A DNA stretch of 64,000 nt, taken from Sciscionella marina DSM 45152 (lineage in GTDB: Bacteria; Actinomycetota; Actinomycetes; Mycobacteriales; Pseudonocardiaceae). Positions within the stretch are counted from its first letter, which is position 1; every line of letters starts with the position of its first letter. Shown here piece by piece: positions 1 through 10,400 of the stretch. The stretch lies in assembly GCF_000379465.1 (NCBI RefSeq), contig NZ_KB905398.1, positions 1 through 64,000 of the forward strand, written 5' to 3'. The notes beneath the pieces are model-generated. The model searched no databases. It was not told where the DNA came from and saw nothing but the letters and a program-made list of their open reading frames with translations. The position numbers and the translations under genes are program-made.

Positions 1-3000
1 CCACGAGCAGCCAGGTGCCGGTCAGTGTTGTGGGGGTGGGTTCGGTGATGGGTTCCCAGGTGATTCGGTAGCGCCAGTCGGTGATGGTCGTGTCGGCCAG
101 TTCGCGGCGCCGCCAGGACGCAAGCGCGGGCAGGATGTCCCGCAGCTGCCCGTCCTCGACCGCCAACTCATCGGCGAGCCCATCGACGTCCCCGTCCTCG
201 ACCGCCGCCCAAAATCGCGAATCACCTGTCGTGTCCACTGCGGACTGCTGTGCCGGACGGTCGGGCCAGAACCTGGTGCGTTGGAAGGCATAAGTGGGCA
301 GATCAACCGCCTGTCCATTCAGGACAGTGGTCCAGTCCACCGAAACACCGTGCACATGCGCCCGGGACAGGCTGATGCGTAGCGCATCCTCGACCGGGGT
401 GTCCTTACGCAGCAAGGGAATGAACACCGAATCCGGTAGTGTCTCCGATCCTATTGACGACAAGGTGCCATCGGGTCCGATCTCGATGAACACCGAAACG
501 TCCCGCGCTGCCAGGGTTTCCACGGCATCGGCGAACCGGACCGGATGCCGGGCCTGCTCGGGCCAGTAATTCGCACCCAGTGTCTCAACGAGTCCGCCAG
601 TGAGCGCACCAGCCCACGGAATCTCCGGCACCGAAAACTCCAATTCCCCGGCCACTTGGGCGAGCTCATCGAGGACGGGGTCCATGTGGTGCGAATGGAA
701 CGCATGAGAAACCCGCAACCGCCGCACCCGATAACCCCGCTCACCCCACCGCTCGACGATTCCTTCGACCGTGTCGGCATCCCCAGAAACCACCACCGAG
801 GCCGGACTATTCACCGCGGCCAGCGACACCCCATCAACGCCATCGATCTCGGCACGCACCTCGGCCTCAGACGCCGCAACGGCCACCATCGCCCCACCCT
901 CGGGCAACGCCTGCATCAGCCGGGCACGAGCGGCAACCAGCCGCGCCGCATCAACCAGCGACAACACCCCAGCCGCATACGCCGCCACGATCTCACCAAC
1001 CGAATGCCCCGACACTGCATCTGGCCGCACCCCATGGGAAGCGAGCATCGCGACCAGCCCTACCTCGACGGCGAACAACCCGGTCTGGGCATACAGCGTC
1101 TGATCCGCCCGCTCATCCTCTCCCTCGGCCAGAACCACATCCCGGATCGAGGTGTCGAGTTCGGCCTCGATGAGCGCGCACGCCTCGTCGAACGCCTCCG
1201 CGAACACCGAACACGCGGCATACAGCCCTCGACCCATCCCAGCCCGCTGACTGCCCTGACCCGCGAAGACGAAGCCCACCCGGCCCGCACGCACCGAGCC
1301 GGTCACGACGCCAGGCGCGGACTGGCCAGTCGCCACGGCGGCCAGGCCCGCCAGCAGTTCCTCGCGGCCGCTGCCGGTCACCACGGCACGATGGTCGAAC
1401 GCCGTCCGAGTCGTCGCCAGCGACCAACCTGCATCCGCCGAACCCAGCCCCGGACGGGCCAACACAAACTCCCGCAACCGGCCCGCCTGCGCTACCAAAC
1501 CCGCGGCCGACCGAGCCGACACCGGCCAAACAAAACCACCGATAGCGGGAACACGTGCCCCCTCGGCGGGTTCCTCGACGTCCTCGGCGGGGGGTTCCTC
1601 GAGGATCACGTGCGCGTTGGTGCCGCTGATGCCGAACGCCGACACCCCGGCCCGACGCGGACGCTCACCAGCGGACCACTCCACCGGCTCCCGCAGCAGC
1701 TCGACGCTGCCCGACGACCAGTCCACGTGCGGCGACGGCTCGTCCACGTGCAGCGTCGCGGGCAGTTCGCCGTGTTGGAGAGACAGGACCATCTTGATCA
1801 CGCCGACCACACCGGCGGCCTGTTGACTGTGGCCGATGTTCGACTTCACCGATCCCAGCCACAGTGGCCGATCACGGTCCCGCCCGTAAGTGGCGAGGAC
1901 GGCCTGCGCCTCGATCGGGTCGCCCAGGGCAGTGCCGGTGCCGTGCGCCTCGACGACGTCCACGTCGGCCGCGTCGAGCCCGCCGTTGGCCAGCGCCGCG
2001 CGGATGACCCGCTGCTGCGAAGGACCATTCGGCGCCGTCAACCCGTTGGAGGCGCCGTCCTGGTTGGTCGCACTACCCCGCACCACCGCCAACACCCGAT
2101 GGCCATGACGCCAAGCATCGGAGAGGCGTTCGACGGCCAGCATGCCCGCCCCCTCGGCCCAGCCGGTTCCGTCGGCATCGGCGGAGAACGCCTTGCACCG
2201 GCCATCGGCGGCCAGGCCCTGCTGGCGGGCGAACTCGACGAACACGTCCGGGTCGGCCATGACCGTGACGCCACCCGCGAGCGCGAGCGTGCACTCCCCC
2301 GACTGCAGCGCCTGCACCGCCAAGTGCAGCGCCACCAACGACGATGAGCACGCGGTGTCCACCGTCACCGCCGGGCCCTCCAGGCCGAGCGCGTAGGACA
2401 CCCGGCCGGACAGGATGCTGGTAGCGGTGCCCATCAGCAGGTGGGCGTCCGCGTCGGCGGCGAGGGTGGAGCCCGCGCCGTAGCCGGAGGCGGCGGCTCC
2501 GGCGAACACGCCGGTGCGGGAGCCGCGCAGGGTGGTCGGGTCGATGCCCGCGCGTTCCAGGGCCTCCCACGACACCTCCAACAACAACCGCTGCTGCGGA
2601 TCCATCGCCAGCGCCTCGCGCGGGGAAATTCCGAAGAAATCCGCGTCGAACTCGGCCGCATCGGTCAGGAAGCCACCAACTTGGGCGTAGCCGGTGTTGT
2701 GCACGTCCCAGCCGCGGTCGGTGGGAAAACCGCCGACGGCATCGGTGCCCGTGGTCAGGAGGTCCCAGTACTGCTCGGGGGTGGCGACGCCGCCGGGCAG
2801 GCGCAGGCCCATCCCGACGATAACGAGGGACTCGGTGTCCGCAGTGGCCACCGCGACCGGCCGGTCGGTCTCGGTGGTGTCGCCGACCAGTTCACCGCGC
2901 AGGTACGCGGCCAGCGCGATCGGAGTGGGGTAGTCGAACACGAGGGTCGCGGGCAGGCGCAGAGCGGTGCTCTCGGCCAGCCGATCGCGCAGCTCCACCG

Positions 3001-6000
3001 AGGTCAGTGAGTCGAAGCCGAGGTCCTTGAACGCCCGGCCGGGGTCGACCGCCGTGGCCGAAGCGTGTTCGAGAACGGTGGCGGTACGGGTGCGGACCAG
3101 GTCGGTCAGCAGCCGGTCCTGCTCGGTCCTGGTGAGCCCGGCAAGCCGCAGGACCAGCTCGGAATCGGCGCCGCGAGTAGGTTCGGGTTCGGCGCTGCGG
3201 GCCGCTGCGGCCTCGGGCAGTGAAGCCAGCAGCGGACTCGGACCGCGCAGGGTGAACGTCGGGGCGAACCGATCCCAGTCGACATCGGCGAGCGTGACCG
3301 CGCATTCGCCACCGTCGAGGACCTTGCCAAGGGCCTGCACGGCGAGGTACGGATCCATGGGGCACACGCCGCGGCGCCGGGCCTGCGCACCGCCGTCTCC
3401 CGCGCCGAGGCCATGTCCGCCCCACAACCCCCAAGCCACCGAGGCGCCCGGCAGGCCGCGAGCACGGCGGCTTTCCGCGAGAGCATCGAGGAAGGCATTG
3501 CCCGCAGCGTAACCAGGCTGCCATGCGCTGCCCCAGGTCGCGGAGACAGACGAGAACAATACGAACGCCTCGAGATCCTCAGTCAACTCGTCGAGCCATA
3601 CCGCGCCCGCCACCTTGGCCTCGGTGACGGCGGCCTGTTCGGCCAGCGTCGTGTCCTGCAGCGCGGTTGCCTGCCCAACGCCCGCGGCGTGCACGACGGC
3701 GGTCAACTCTGGGGTGCGGTCCAGCAGCGCGGCGACGTTGTCCCGGCAGGCGACGTCACCGGCGAGGACATCCACCGCTGCGCCGCGCCTTGCCAGCTCG
3801 GCGACCAGTTCCGCGACGCCATCCGCGCGGGGACCACTCCGGCCGGTCAGCACGAGGTGCGGTGCACCGCGATCGACGAGCCACCGGGCGACATGGCCAC
3901 CGATCGCGCCAGTGCCGCCGGTGATCAGGACGCTGCCGCGCGGCGTATAACGCTCGGTGCCACGGGGCAGCGGCGCCCGCACCAGCCGACGTGCGGCGAT
4001 CCCTGCGGGCCGCAGCGCCACCTGGTCCTCACCGCGGTCCGCCAGCACCGCGCACAGTCGCGCGGTGGCGCGATCATCGAGGGTTTCGGGCAGGTCGATC
4101 AGGCCGCCCCAGCGGTCCGGGTGTTCCAGACCGATGACCCGGCCGAGGCCCCACGCCTGCGCCTGGTAGGGACGGGGCAGCGGCTCGGCAGGGCCGGTGG
4201 CGACCGCGCCCCTGGTGAGCACCCACAGCGGGGCCGTGATCTCGGCATCGCCGAGCGCCTGGGCGAGGGTCAGCGTCGCGGCGATTCCGTTGGGCAGCAT
4301 AGGGAATTCCGGGTGCGGCATCTCGTCGAATGCCAGCACGGACACGATCCCCGCGAGGTCCGTCCCAGGCAGCGCGGCGGCCAGTTCCGCGCGGTCGAGG
4401 CCATCGATGTCCAGGGTGATGACGTGTGCGCCACGCTCGGTCAGTGCCGGGCCGATTTCCGCCGACTCGCCCACCAGCAGCCAGGTGCCGGTCAGCGCCG
4501 CGGGGGCGGGTTCGGCCACCGGGGTCCAGGTGATCCGGTAGCGCCAGTCTGCCGCGCTCGAATCGGCCAGTTCGCGGCGCCGCCAGGACGCGAGCGCGGG
4601 CAGGATGTCCCGCAGTCGCCCGTCCTCAACGGCCAACTCGTCGGCGAGCCCGTCGAGGTCGCCGTGCTCGATCGCGGCCCAGAACCGCGAGTCGACGGTG
4701 GTATCCACTGTGGACTGCTGGGCGGGGCGTTCGGGCCAGAACCTGTTTCGCTGGAAGGCGTAGGTGGGCAGCTCAACCGTCTGTCCACTCAGGACAGTGG
4801 TCCAGTCCACCGGGACACCGTGTACGTGTGCCCGGGACAGCGCGGTGCGTAGCGCTTCCTCGGCCGGAATGTCTTTGTGCAGCACGGGGATGAACACCGA
4901 ATCCGGCAGCACGGTCGAGCCCATCGACGACAGGGTCCCATCAGGACCGATCTCGATGAACACCGACACATCCTGAGCAGCCATGGTGTCGAGAGCATCA
5001 CCAAACCGCACCGGCTGCCGCGCCTGCCCCGGCCAATACGATGCATCCGGCGTGTCAATCAACTCACCCGTGAGCGCACCCGCCCACGGAATCTCCGGCA
5101 CCGAGAAATCCGATTCCCCGGCCACCCGAGCCAACTCATCCAGAACCGGGTCCATGTGATGCGAATGAAAAGCATGACTGACCCGCAACCACCGCACCCG
5201 ACGATCCCGCCCTCGCCACCGGTCGGCAACCTCCTCGACGGTGTTGGTGTCACCGGAAACCACCACCGAAGACGGACCATTCACCGCCGCAATATCAACA
5301 CCGTCAACACCAGCAATATCCGCAAGTACCTCAGCCTCGCTGGCGGCGATCGCGGCCATCGCCCCACCCCCAGGCAAGGCCTGCATCAACCGAGCACGAG
5401 CAGCCACCAACCGAACCGCATCATTCAGCGACAAAACACCGGCAGCGTGAGCCGCAGCGATCTCCCCCACCGAATGCCCAACCACCACATCCGGACGAAC
5501 ACCATGCGCCGCCAACAGCGCAACCAAACCAACCTCAACCGCAAACAAACCCGTCTGCGCATAAAGCGTCTGATCCGCCCGCTCATCGCCCCCATCCCCC
5601 AAAACCACATCCCGAACCGGAACATCCAGCTCAGCCTCAATCAGCGCGCAAACCTCATCAAACACCTCCGCAAACACCCGACTCAAGGCATACAGTTCAC
5701 GACCCATCCCAGCCCGCTGGCTGCCCTGACCCGCAAACACAAAACCAACCCGACCCAAACCAGCAACCCCAGACACCACCGTGCTCACCGACCGGCCACT
5801 CGCCAACGCCGCCAACCCATCCAACAACTCACCACGATCGGAACCACAAACAACCGCACGATGACCGAACACCGACCGCGTCGTCGCAAGAGACCAACCA
5901 ACATCCACCGGATCCAGCTCCGGACGAGCCAACACAAACTCCCCCAACCGAGCAGCCTGACCCACCAAACCCTCAGCAGTCCGAGCAGACACCGGCCACA

Positions 6001-7408
6001 CCGGAACACCCAACACCACAGCACGCTCCGATTCCCCAGCCGCATCCTCATCCTCGGGAGCGGGAGCTTCCTCGAGAATCAGGTGCACGTTGGTGCCGCT
6101 GGCGCCGAAGGCGGAAACTCCGGCGCGGCGGGGGTGTTCGGCGACGGGCCACGGCACCGATTCCCGCAGCAGCCGCACCTTCCCGGCCGACCAGTCCACG
6201 TGCGGGGAAGGCTCCTCGGCATGCAGGGTCGCCGGGATCCTCTCGTGGCACAGGGCGAGCACCATCTTGATCACTCCGGCGACGCCCGCCGCCGTTTGGG
6301 TGTGCCCGATGTTCGACTTCAGCGAGCCCAGCCACACCGGAGTTTCCCGGTCCTGGCCGTAGGTGGCCAGCAGGGTTTCCGCCTCGATCGGGTCGCCGAG
6401 CTCGGTGCCGGTGCCGTGGGCTTCCACGACGTCCACATCGGACGGTGTCAGCTTGGCGTCGGCGAGAGCGGCGCGGATGACACGGCGTTGGGCGGGAGCG
6501 CTGGGGGCGGTGAGCCCATTGGAGGCGCCGTCTTGATTGGTGGCGCTGCCTCGGATGACCGCCAGCACGCGGTGCCCATTACTACGGGCTTCCGAGAGGC
6601 GTTCGAGGGCCACCATGCCCGCTCCTTCACCCCAGCCGGTGCCGTCGGCATCAGCGGAGAACGCCTTGCACCGGCCATCGGAGGCCAGGCCCTGCTGACG
6701 GGCGAACTCGGCGAACATGCTCGGAGTGGCCATCACCATCACCCCACCGGCGAGCGCGAGCGTGCACTCCCCGGAGCGCAGCGCTCGGATCGCCTGGTGC
6801 ATCGCCACCAGCGACGAGGAGCACGCCGTGTCCACGGTGACCGCAGGGCCGTTGAGGCCGAGCGTGTAGGCGAGCCTGCCGGAGAGCACGCTGATCGCGT
6901 TGCCCGCGACGAGATGTCCTTCCGGCCCACCACGCTCACGGGAAAGCCAGTCATAGCCGGAAGCGGTGGCGCCGACGAACACGCCGGTGGGCGAACCGTG
7001 CAGCGCCGTGGGTTCGAGGCCCGCGCGTTCCAGGGTCTCCCAGGCCACCTCGAGCAGCAGCCGCTGCTGCGGATCCATCGCCAAAGCCTCACGCGGGGAA
7101 ATACCGAAGAAGGCCGCGTCGAACTCGGTGGCGTCGTGCACGAAACCGCCCTGGCGCTCGTAGCCGGCGCCGATGTCCTCGACATCCCAGCCCCGGTCGG
7201 TGGGGAAGCCCGCGACGGCGTCGGTGCCGTCGGCGAGGAGGTCCCACAGGTCCTCCGGTCCGCGCACCCCACCTGGGTAGCGGCAGCCCATGCCGACGAC
7301 CGCGATCGGCTCCTCCGCCGCCGACTCCAGCTCGTGCAGGCGCCGGCGGGTGTCGTGCAGGTTCGCCGTCACCTGCTTGAGGAAGTACCGGAGCTTGTCC
7401 TCACTCAC
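1..7408 (-). CDS. Modular type I polyketide synthase, second subunit (partial, 1 complete module plus a KS-AT of the next)
   Basis: Extends a polyketide chain by at least two units; cut by the left window edge after about 2,469 residues. A class-1 N-terminal docking coiled coil (about residues 1-30) is followed by KS (Cys near 194 in DTACSSS), AT (GHSVG near 643, HAFH near 743), KR (GGTGAIG near 1164; Trp eight residues before the catalytic Tyr, no LDD) and ACP (GFDSLT near 1466). A second KS (Cys near 1685) and AT (GHSVG near 2134, HAFH near 2238) follow. HAFH predicts malonyl-CoA for both ATs. The KR pattern predicts an A1-type ketoreductase. No DH or ER fits between AT and KR of the complete module; the reductive domains of the last module are not visible. 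The GTG start at 7408 follows GAGGTGG and lies 24 bases after the upstream PKS stop, so both are one transcript. Codon use shifts sharply across the first AT (about 4975-6055). Confidence 0.95.
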   Translation of the reverse strand, partial: MSEDKLRYFLKQVTANLHDTRRRLHELESAAEEPIAVVGMGCRYPGGVRGPEDLWDLLADGTDAVAGFPTDRGWDVEDIGAGYERQGGFVHDATEFDAAFFGISPREALAMDPQQRLLLEVAWETLERAGLEPTALHGSPTGVFVGATASGYDWLSRERGGPEGHLVAGNAISVLSGRLAYTLGLNGPAVTVDTACSSSLVAMHQAIRALRSGECTLALAGGVMVMATPSMFAEFARQQGLASDGRCKAFSADADGTGWGEGAGMVALERLSEARSNGHRVLAVIRGSATNQDGASNGLTAPSAPAQRRVIRAALADAKLTPSDVDVVEAHGTGTELGDPIEAETLLATYGQDRETPVWLGSLKSNIGHTQTAAGVAGVIKMVLALCHERIPATLHAEEPSPHVDWSAGKVRLLRESVPWPVAEHPRRAGVSAFGASGTNVHLILEEAPAPEDEDAAGESERAVVLGVPVWPVSARTAEGLVGQAARLGEFVLARPELDPVDVGWSLATTRSVFGHRAVVCGSDRGELLDGLAALASGRSVSTVVSGVAGLGRVGFVFAGQGSQRAGMGRELYALSRVFAEVFDEVCALIEAELDVPVRDVVLGDGGDERADQTLYAQTGLFAVEVGLVALLAAHGVRPDVVVGHSVGEIAAAHAAGVLSLNDAVRLVAARARLMQALPGGGAMAAIAASEAEVLADIAGVDGVDIAAVNGPSSVVVSGDTNTVEEVADRWRGRDRRVRWLRVSHAFHSHHMDPVLDELARVAGESDFSVPEIPWAGALTGELIDTPDASYWPGQARQPVRFGDALDTMAAQDVSVFIEIGPDGTLSSMGSTVLPDSVFIPVLHKDIPAEEALRTALSRAHVHGVPVDWTTVLSGQTVELPTYAFQRNRFWPERPAQQSTVDTTVDSRFWAAIEHGDLDGLADELAVEDGRLRDILPALASWRRRELADSSAADWRYRITWTPVAEPAPAALTGTWLLVGESAEIGPALTERGAHVITLDIDGLDRAELAAALPGTDLAGIVSVLAFDEMPHPEFPMLPNGIAATLTLAQALGDAEITAPLWVLTRGAVATGPAEPLPRPYQAQAWGLGRVIGLEHPDRWGGLIDLPETLDDRATARLCAVLADRGEDQVALRPAGIAARRLVRAPLPRGTERYTPRGSVLITGGTGAIGGHVARWLVDRGAPHLVLTGRSGPRADGVAELVAELARRGAAVDVLAGDVACRDNVAALLDRTPELTAVVHAAGVGQATALQDTTLAEQAAVTEAKVAGAVWLDELTEDLEAFVLFSSVSATWGSAWQPGYAAGNAFLDALAESRRARGLPGASVAWGLWGGHGLGAGDGGAQARRRGVCPMDPYLAVQALGKVLDGGECAVTLADVDWDRFAPTFTLRGPSPLLASLPEAAAARSAEPEPTRGADSELVLRLAGLTRTEQDRLLTDLVRTRTATVLEHASATAVDPGRAFKDLGFDSLTSVELRDRLAESTALRLPATLVFDYPTPIALAAYLRGELVGDTTETDRPVAVATADTESLVIVGMGLRLPGGVATPEQYWDLLTTGTDAVGGFPTDRGWDVHNTGYAQVGGFLTDAAEFDADFFGISPREALAMDPQQRLLLEVSWEALERAGIDPTTLRGSRTGVFAGAAASGYGAGSTLAADADAHLLMGTATSILSGRVSYALGLEGPAVTVDTACSSSLVALHLAVQALQSGECTLALAGGVTVMADPDVFVEFARQQGLAADGRCKAFSADADGTGWAEGAGMLAVERLSDAWRHGHRVLAVVRGSATNQDGASNGLTAPNGPSQQRVIRAALANGGLDAADVDVVEAHGTGTALGDPIEAQAVLATYGRDRDRPLWLGSVKSNIGHSQQAAGVVGVIKMVLSLQHGELPATLHVDEPSPHVDWSSGSVELLREPVEWSAGERPRRAGVSAFGISGTNAHVILEEPPAEDVEEPAEGARVPAIGGFVWPVSARSAAGLVAQAGRLREFVLARPGLGSADAGWSLATTRTAFDHRAVVTGSGREELLAGLAAVATGQSAPGVVTGSVRAGRVGFVFAGQGSQRAGMGRGLYAACSVFAEAFDEACALIEAELDTSIRDVVLAEGEDERADQTLYAQTGLFAVEVGLVAMLASHGVRPDAVSGHSVGEIVAAYAAGVLSLVDAARLVAARARLMQALPEGGAMVAVAASEAEVRAEIDGVDGVSLAAVNSPASVVVSGDADTVEGIVERWGERGYRVRRLRVSHAFHSHHMDPVLDELAQVAGELEFSVPEIPWAGALTGGLVETLGANYWPEQARHPVRFADAVETLAARDVSVFIEIGPDGTLSSIGSETLPDSVFIPLLRKDTPVEDALRISLSRAHVHGVSVDWTTVLNGQAVDLPTYAFQRTRFWPDRPAQQSAVDTTGDSRFWAAVEDGDVDGLADELAVEDGQLRDILPALASWRRRELADTTITDWRYRITWEPITEPTPTTLTGTWLLV

Positions 7409-7432
7409 TTACGCCACCTCGTCGAATGCCGG

Positions 7433-10400
7433 TCAGTAGATGCCGAACTCTTTGCCGATGAATTCGAAGACCTCGTCGTCATCGGCCGACTCGAGCCGGC
7501 CGGAGACATCGGGGCCGTCCGCCCGTTCGCGGATCTCCTTCCACCTGGCCAGTACGGCCTCCAGACGGGCGGTGATCCGCGCGGCGCCGTCGTCCTCGGC
7601 CTGGTCCACCGGCATTCCGATCAGCATCGATTCCAGCCGGTCCACCTCGGTAAGCACGCGTTCCGGTTCGGCGCCGTCACCGGTGACGATCCGCAGCAGA
7701 TGTGCCGCCAGCGCTGCCGGGGTGGGGAATTCGAAGACCACGGTGGATGGCAGCTTCACCCCGGTCGCGGCCGAGAGCCGGTTCCGCAACTCCAGCGAGG
7801 TCAGCGAGTCGAAACCGATCTCGCTGAACGCACGGTCCGGCGAAATGGCCGCGGAGCCTGTGTGGTCCAGGACCCGCGCCGCCTCGGTGCGCACCAGCTC
7901 GGTGAGTTCCCTGTCCCGCTGGGCCGGGGGCAGCCCGGCCAGTCGTTCGACAAGAGCGGGACCGTCCCCGCTGTCGGCGGGCTCCGGTTCGGTCAGCGCC
8001 TCGGCGACCTCGGCCAGGGACTCGAACAGCGGGCTGGGACGGCGCAGGGTGAACGCCGGGGCGAACGTCGCCCAATCCACGTCCGCGATCGTCACCAGAT
8101 CCTCACCGCCATCGAGCACCTGGGCCAGGGCACGGACCGCCATCGCCGGGTCCAGCTCGCGCAGTCCGTGCCGCACCGAGCTCACCGGATCGGTGCCGTC
8201 GGCCCACGGCCCCCAGGCGATCGAGGTCGCCACCCGGCCGTGCGCACGGCGGCGTTCGACGAGGGCGTCGAGCGCCGCATTGCCCGCCGCGTAGCCGGGT
8301 ACAAGGGCGCTGCCCCAGGTGGCGGCGATCGAGGAGAAGACCACGAACGCGTCGAGCTCGCCGATCAGTTCGTCGAGCCAGATCGCAGCGGCGGCTTTGG
8401 CGGCGGAGACCTCGGCCAGCTCCGCCGTACTTGTATCGGCGACCGAGGTGGCCTGGCCCGCGCCTGCGGCGTGCACAACGGCGGTCAGCGCGGGGCCCTC
8501 GGCGGCAATCCGGTCCAGCAGACCGGCCAGCTCGGCGCGACGGGTGGTGTCGCAGGCGAGGATCAGCACCTCGCTGCCTGCGGCGGCGGTGTCGGAGGCC
8601 ACCGAGGCGGCTTCGGCGGTCAGCTGATTGCTCGCGGCAAGGACGACCCGCTCGGCGCCCCGTCCGGCGGCCCACCGGCCGACCTGTCCACCAATGGCGC
8701 CAGTGCCACCGGTGACGAGGACACTGCCGCGCGGCGTCCAGGTACGCGTGCGACGGGGCTGCGCGGCACGGGTGAGCCGCCGGGCCAGGATGCCGCGCTG
8801 GCGCAGCGCGACCTGGTCCTCCCCTGTCCCGGCAAGCACGGCGCACAAGCGGGAGGCGATGCGCTCGTCCCAGTTCTCCGGAAGATCGGCGAGCCCGCCC
8901 CAGCGTTCCGGGTGTTCCAGGCCGACGACCCGGCCCAGGCCCCAGGCTTGCGCCTGCGCCGGACTGGCTGCCTCGCCGGGAGCGGTGGCGACGGCGCCCC
9001 TCGTGAGCACCCACAGTGGAGCGTCGATCTCGGTGTCGCCGAGCGCGTGCACCAGGTCCAGCGTTGCGGCCAGGCCAGCAGTCATAGTCGGCCCGTCATC
9101 GGTGGGGGTTTCATCGAGCGCCAGCAAGGAGACCACCCCGGCGAGCCGGTCGAACTGGGCCAATTCCGCCCGATCGACCCGGTCGGCGGTGACGACGTGG
9201 GCGCCCCTCTCGGTCAGCGCGCGGGTGACCTCGGTGGAGCGACCGAGGACGAGCCAGGTACCGGTCAGGGTCGTGGTTCCGGATTCGGTCACCGGATTCC
9301 AGGTGATCCGGTAGCGCCAGTCGGCCACGGCGGACTCTTCGCGTTCGTTGCGCCGCCAGGAAATCAGCGCGGGCAGCAGATCGCCGATGCATTCGTCATT
9401 GACGGCGAGTGTGGCGGCGAGTTCACTCGGATCACCGTGCTCGACGGCGGCCCAGAATGCGGATTCGGCCGAGGAGCCGCCGGTAGCGGTTCCACCCGGC
9501 TGGACCCAGTAACGCTCGTGCTGGAAGGCGTAGGTGGGCAGGTCGACGGTCGTGCCACTGCCGAGGATTGTTGTCCAGTCCACGGCGACACCGCGCACGA
9601 ACGCCTCCCCGAAGGAGGCCAGCAACCGGTCCGCGCCACCATCATCACGACGCAACGTCCCAACCACGATCGGATCAGCGTCCTCGAGGGTGTCGGTGAC
9701 CGCGGTCGTCAGCACCGGATGCGGAGACGCTTCAACGAACACACCGTGCCCGGACTCACCAAGCGTGCGAATGGCGCGTTCGAATTCGACCGGTTCCCGC
9801 AGGCTCGCGAACCAATACTCGGCATCCAACTCCGGACCCGACAGCATCTCACCGGTCATTGCCGACACCATCGGAACATCACCCTGCTGCGGACTAATCC
9901 CATCCAGTACGGAAAAGATCTCCTCCCGCAGTGCGTCCACCTGACCCGAATGCGACGCGTAATCCACCGGAATCATCCGCGTCCGCACCTCCGGACACGA
10001 ATCCGCCAGTTCCTCCAAGGCCCCCGGGTCACCCGACACCACCGTCGCTTGCGGACCATTCACCGCAGCCACAGAAAGCCGCACGCCCCACGACTGGATG
10101 CGCTCGCGCACCACATCAGCTGGCTCGGCAATCGACATCATCCCGCCCTGGCCCGCCAGCGTGGCCAACGCCTTACTGCGCAAAGAAACCACACGCGCAC
10201 CATCATCCAACGACAAAACACCCGCCACCACCGCAGCAGCAATCTCACCCTGCGAATGACCAACCACCACATCCGGAACCACCCCAGCGGCCTTCCACAC
10301 CTCCGCCAGCGACACCATCACCGCCCACAACGCAGGCTGCACCACATCCGCAGACTCAAACCCATAAACACCAGACACGACATCATCCAAAGACCAGTCC

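Noticed and set aside
545-2347. A 600-codon plus-strand frame near the left edge
   Set aside because: Antisense to KS and AT of the partial PKS module, whose active-site motifs are clear on the minus strand.
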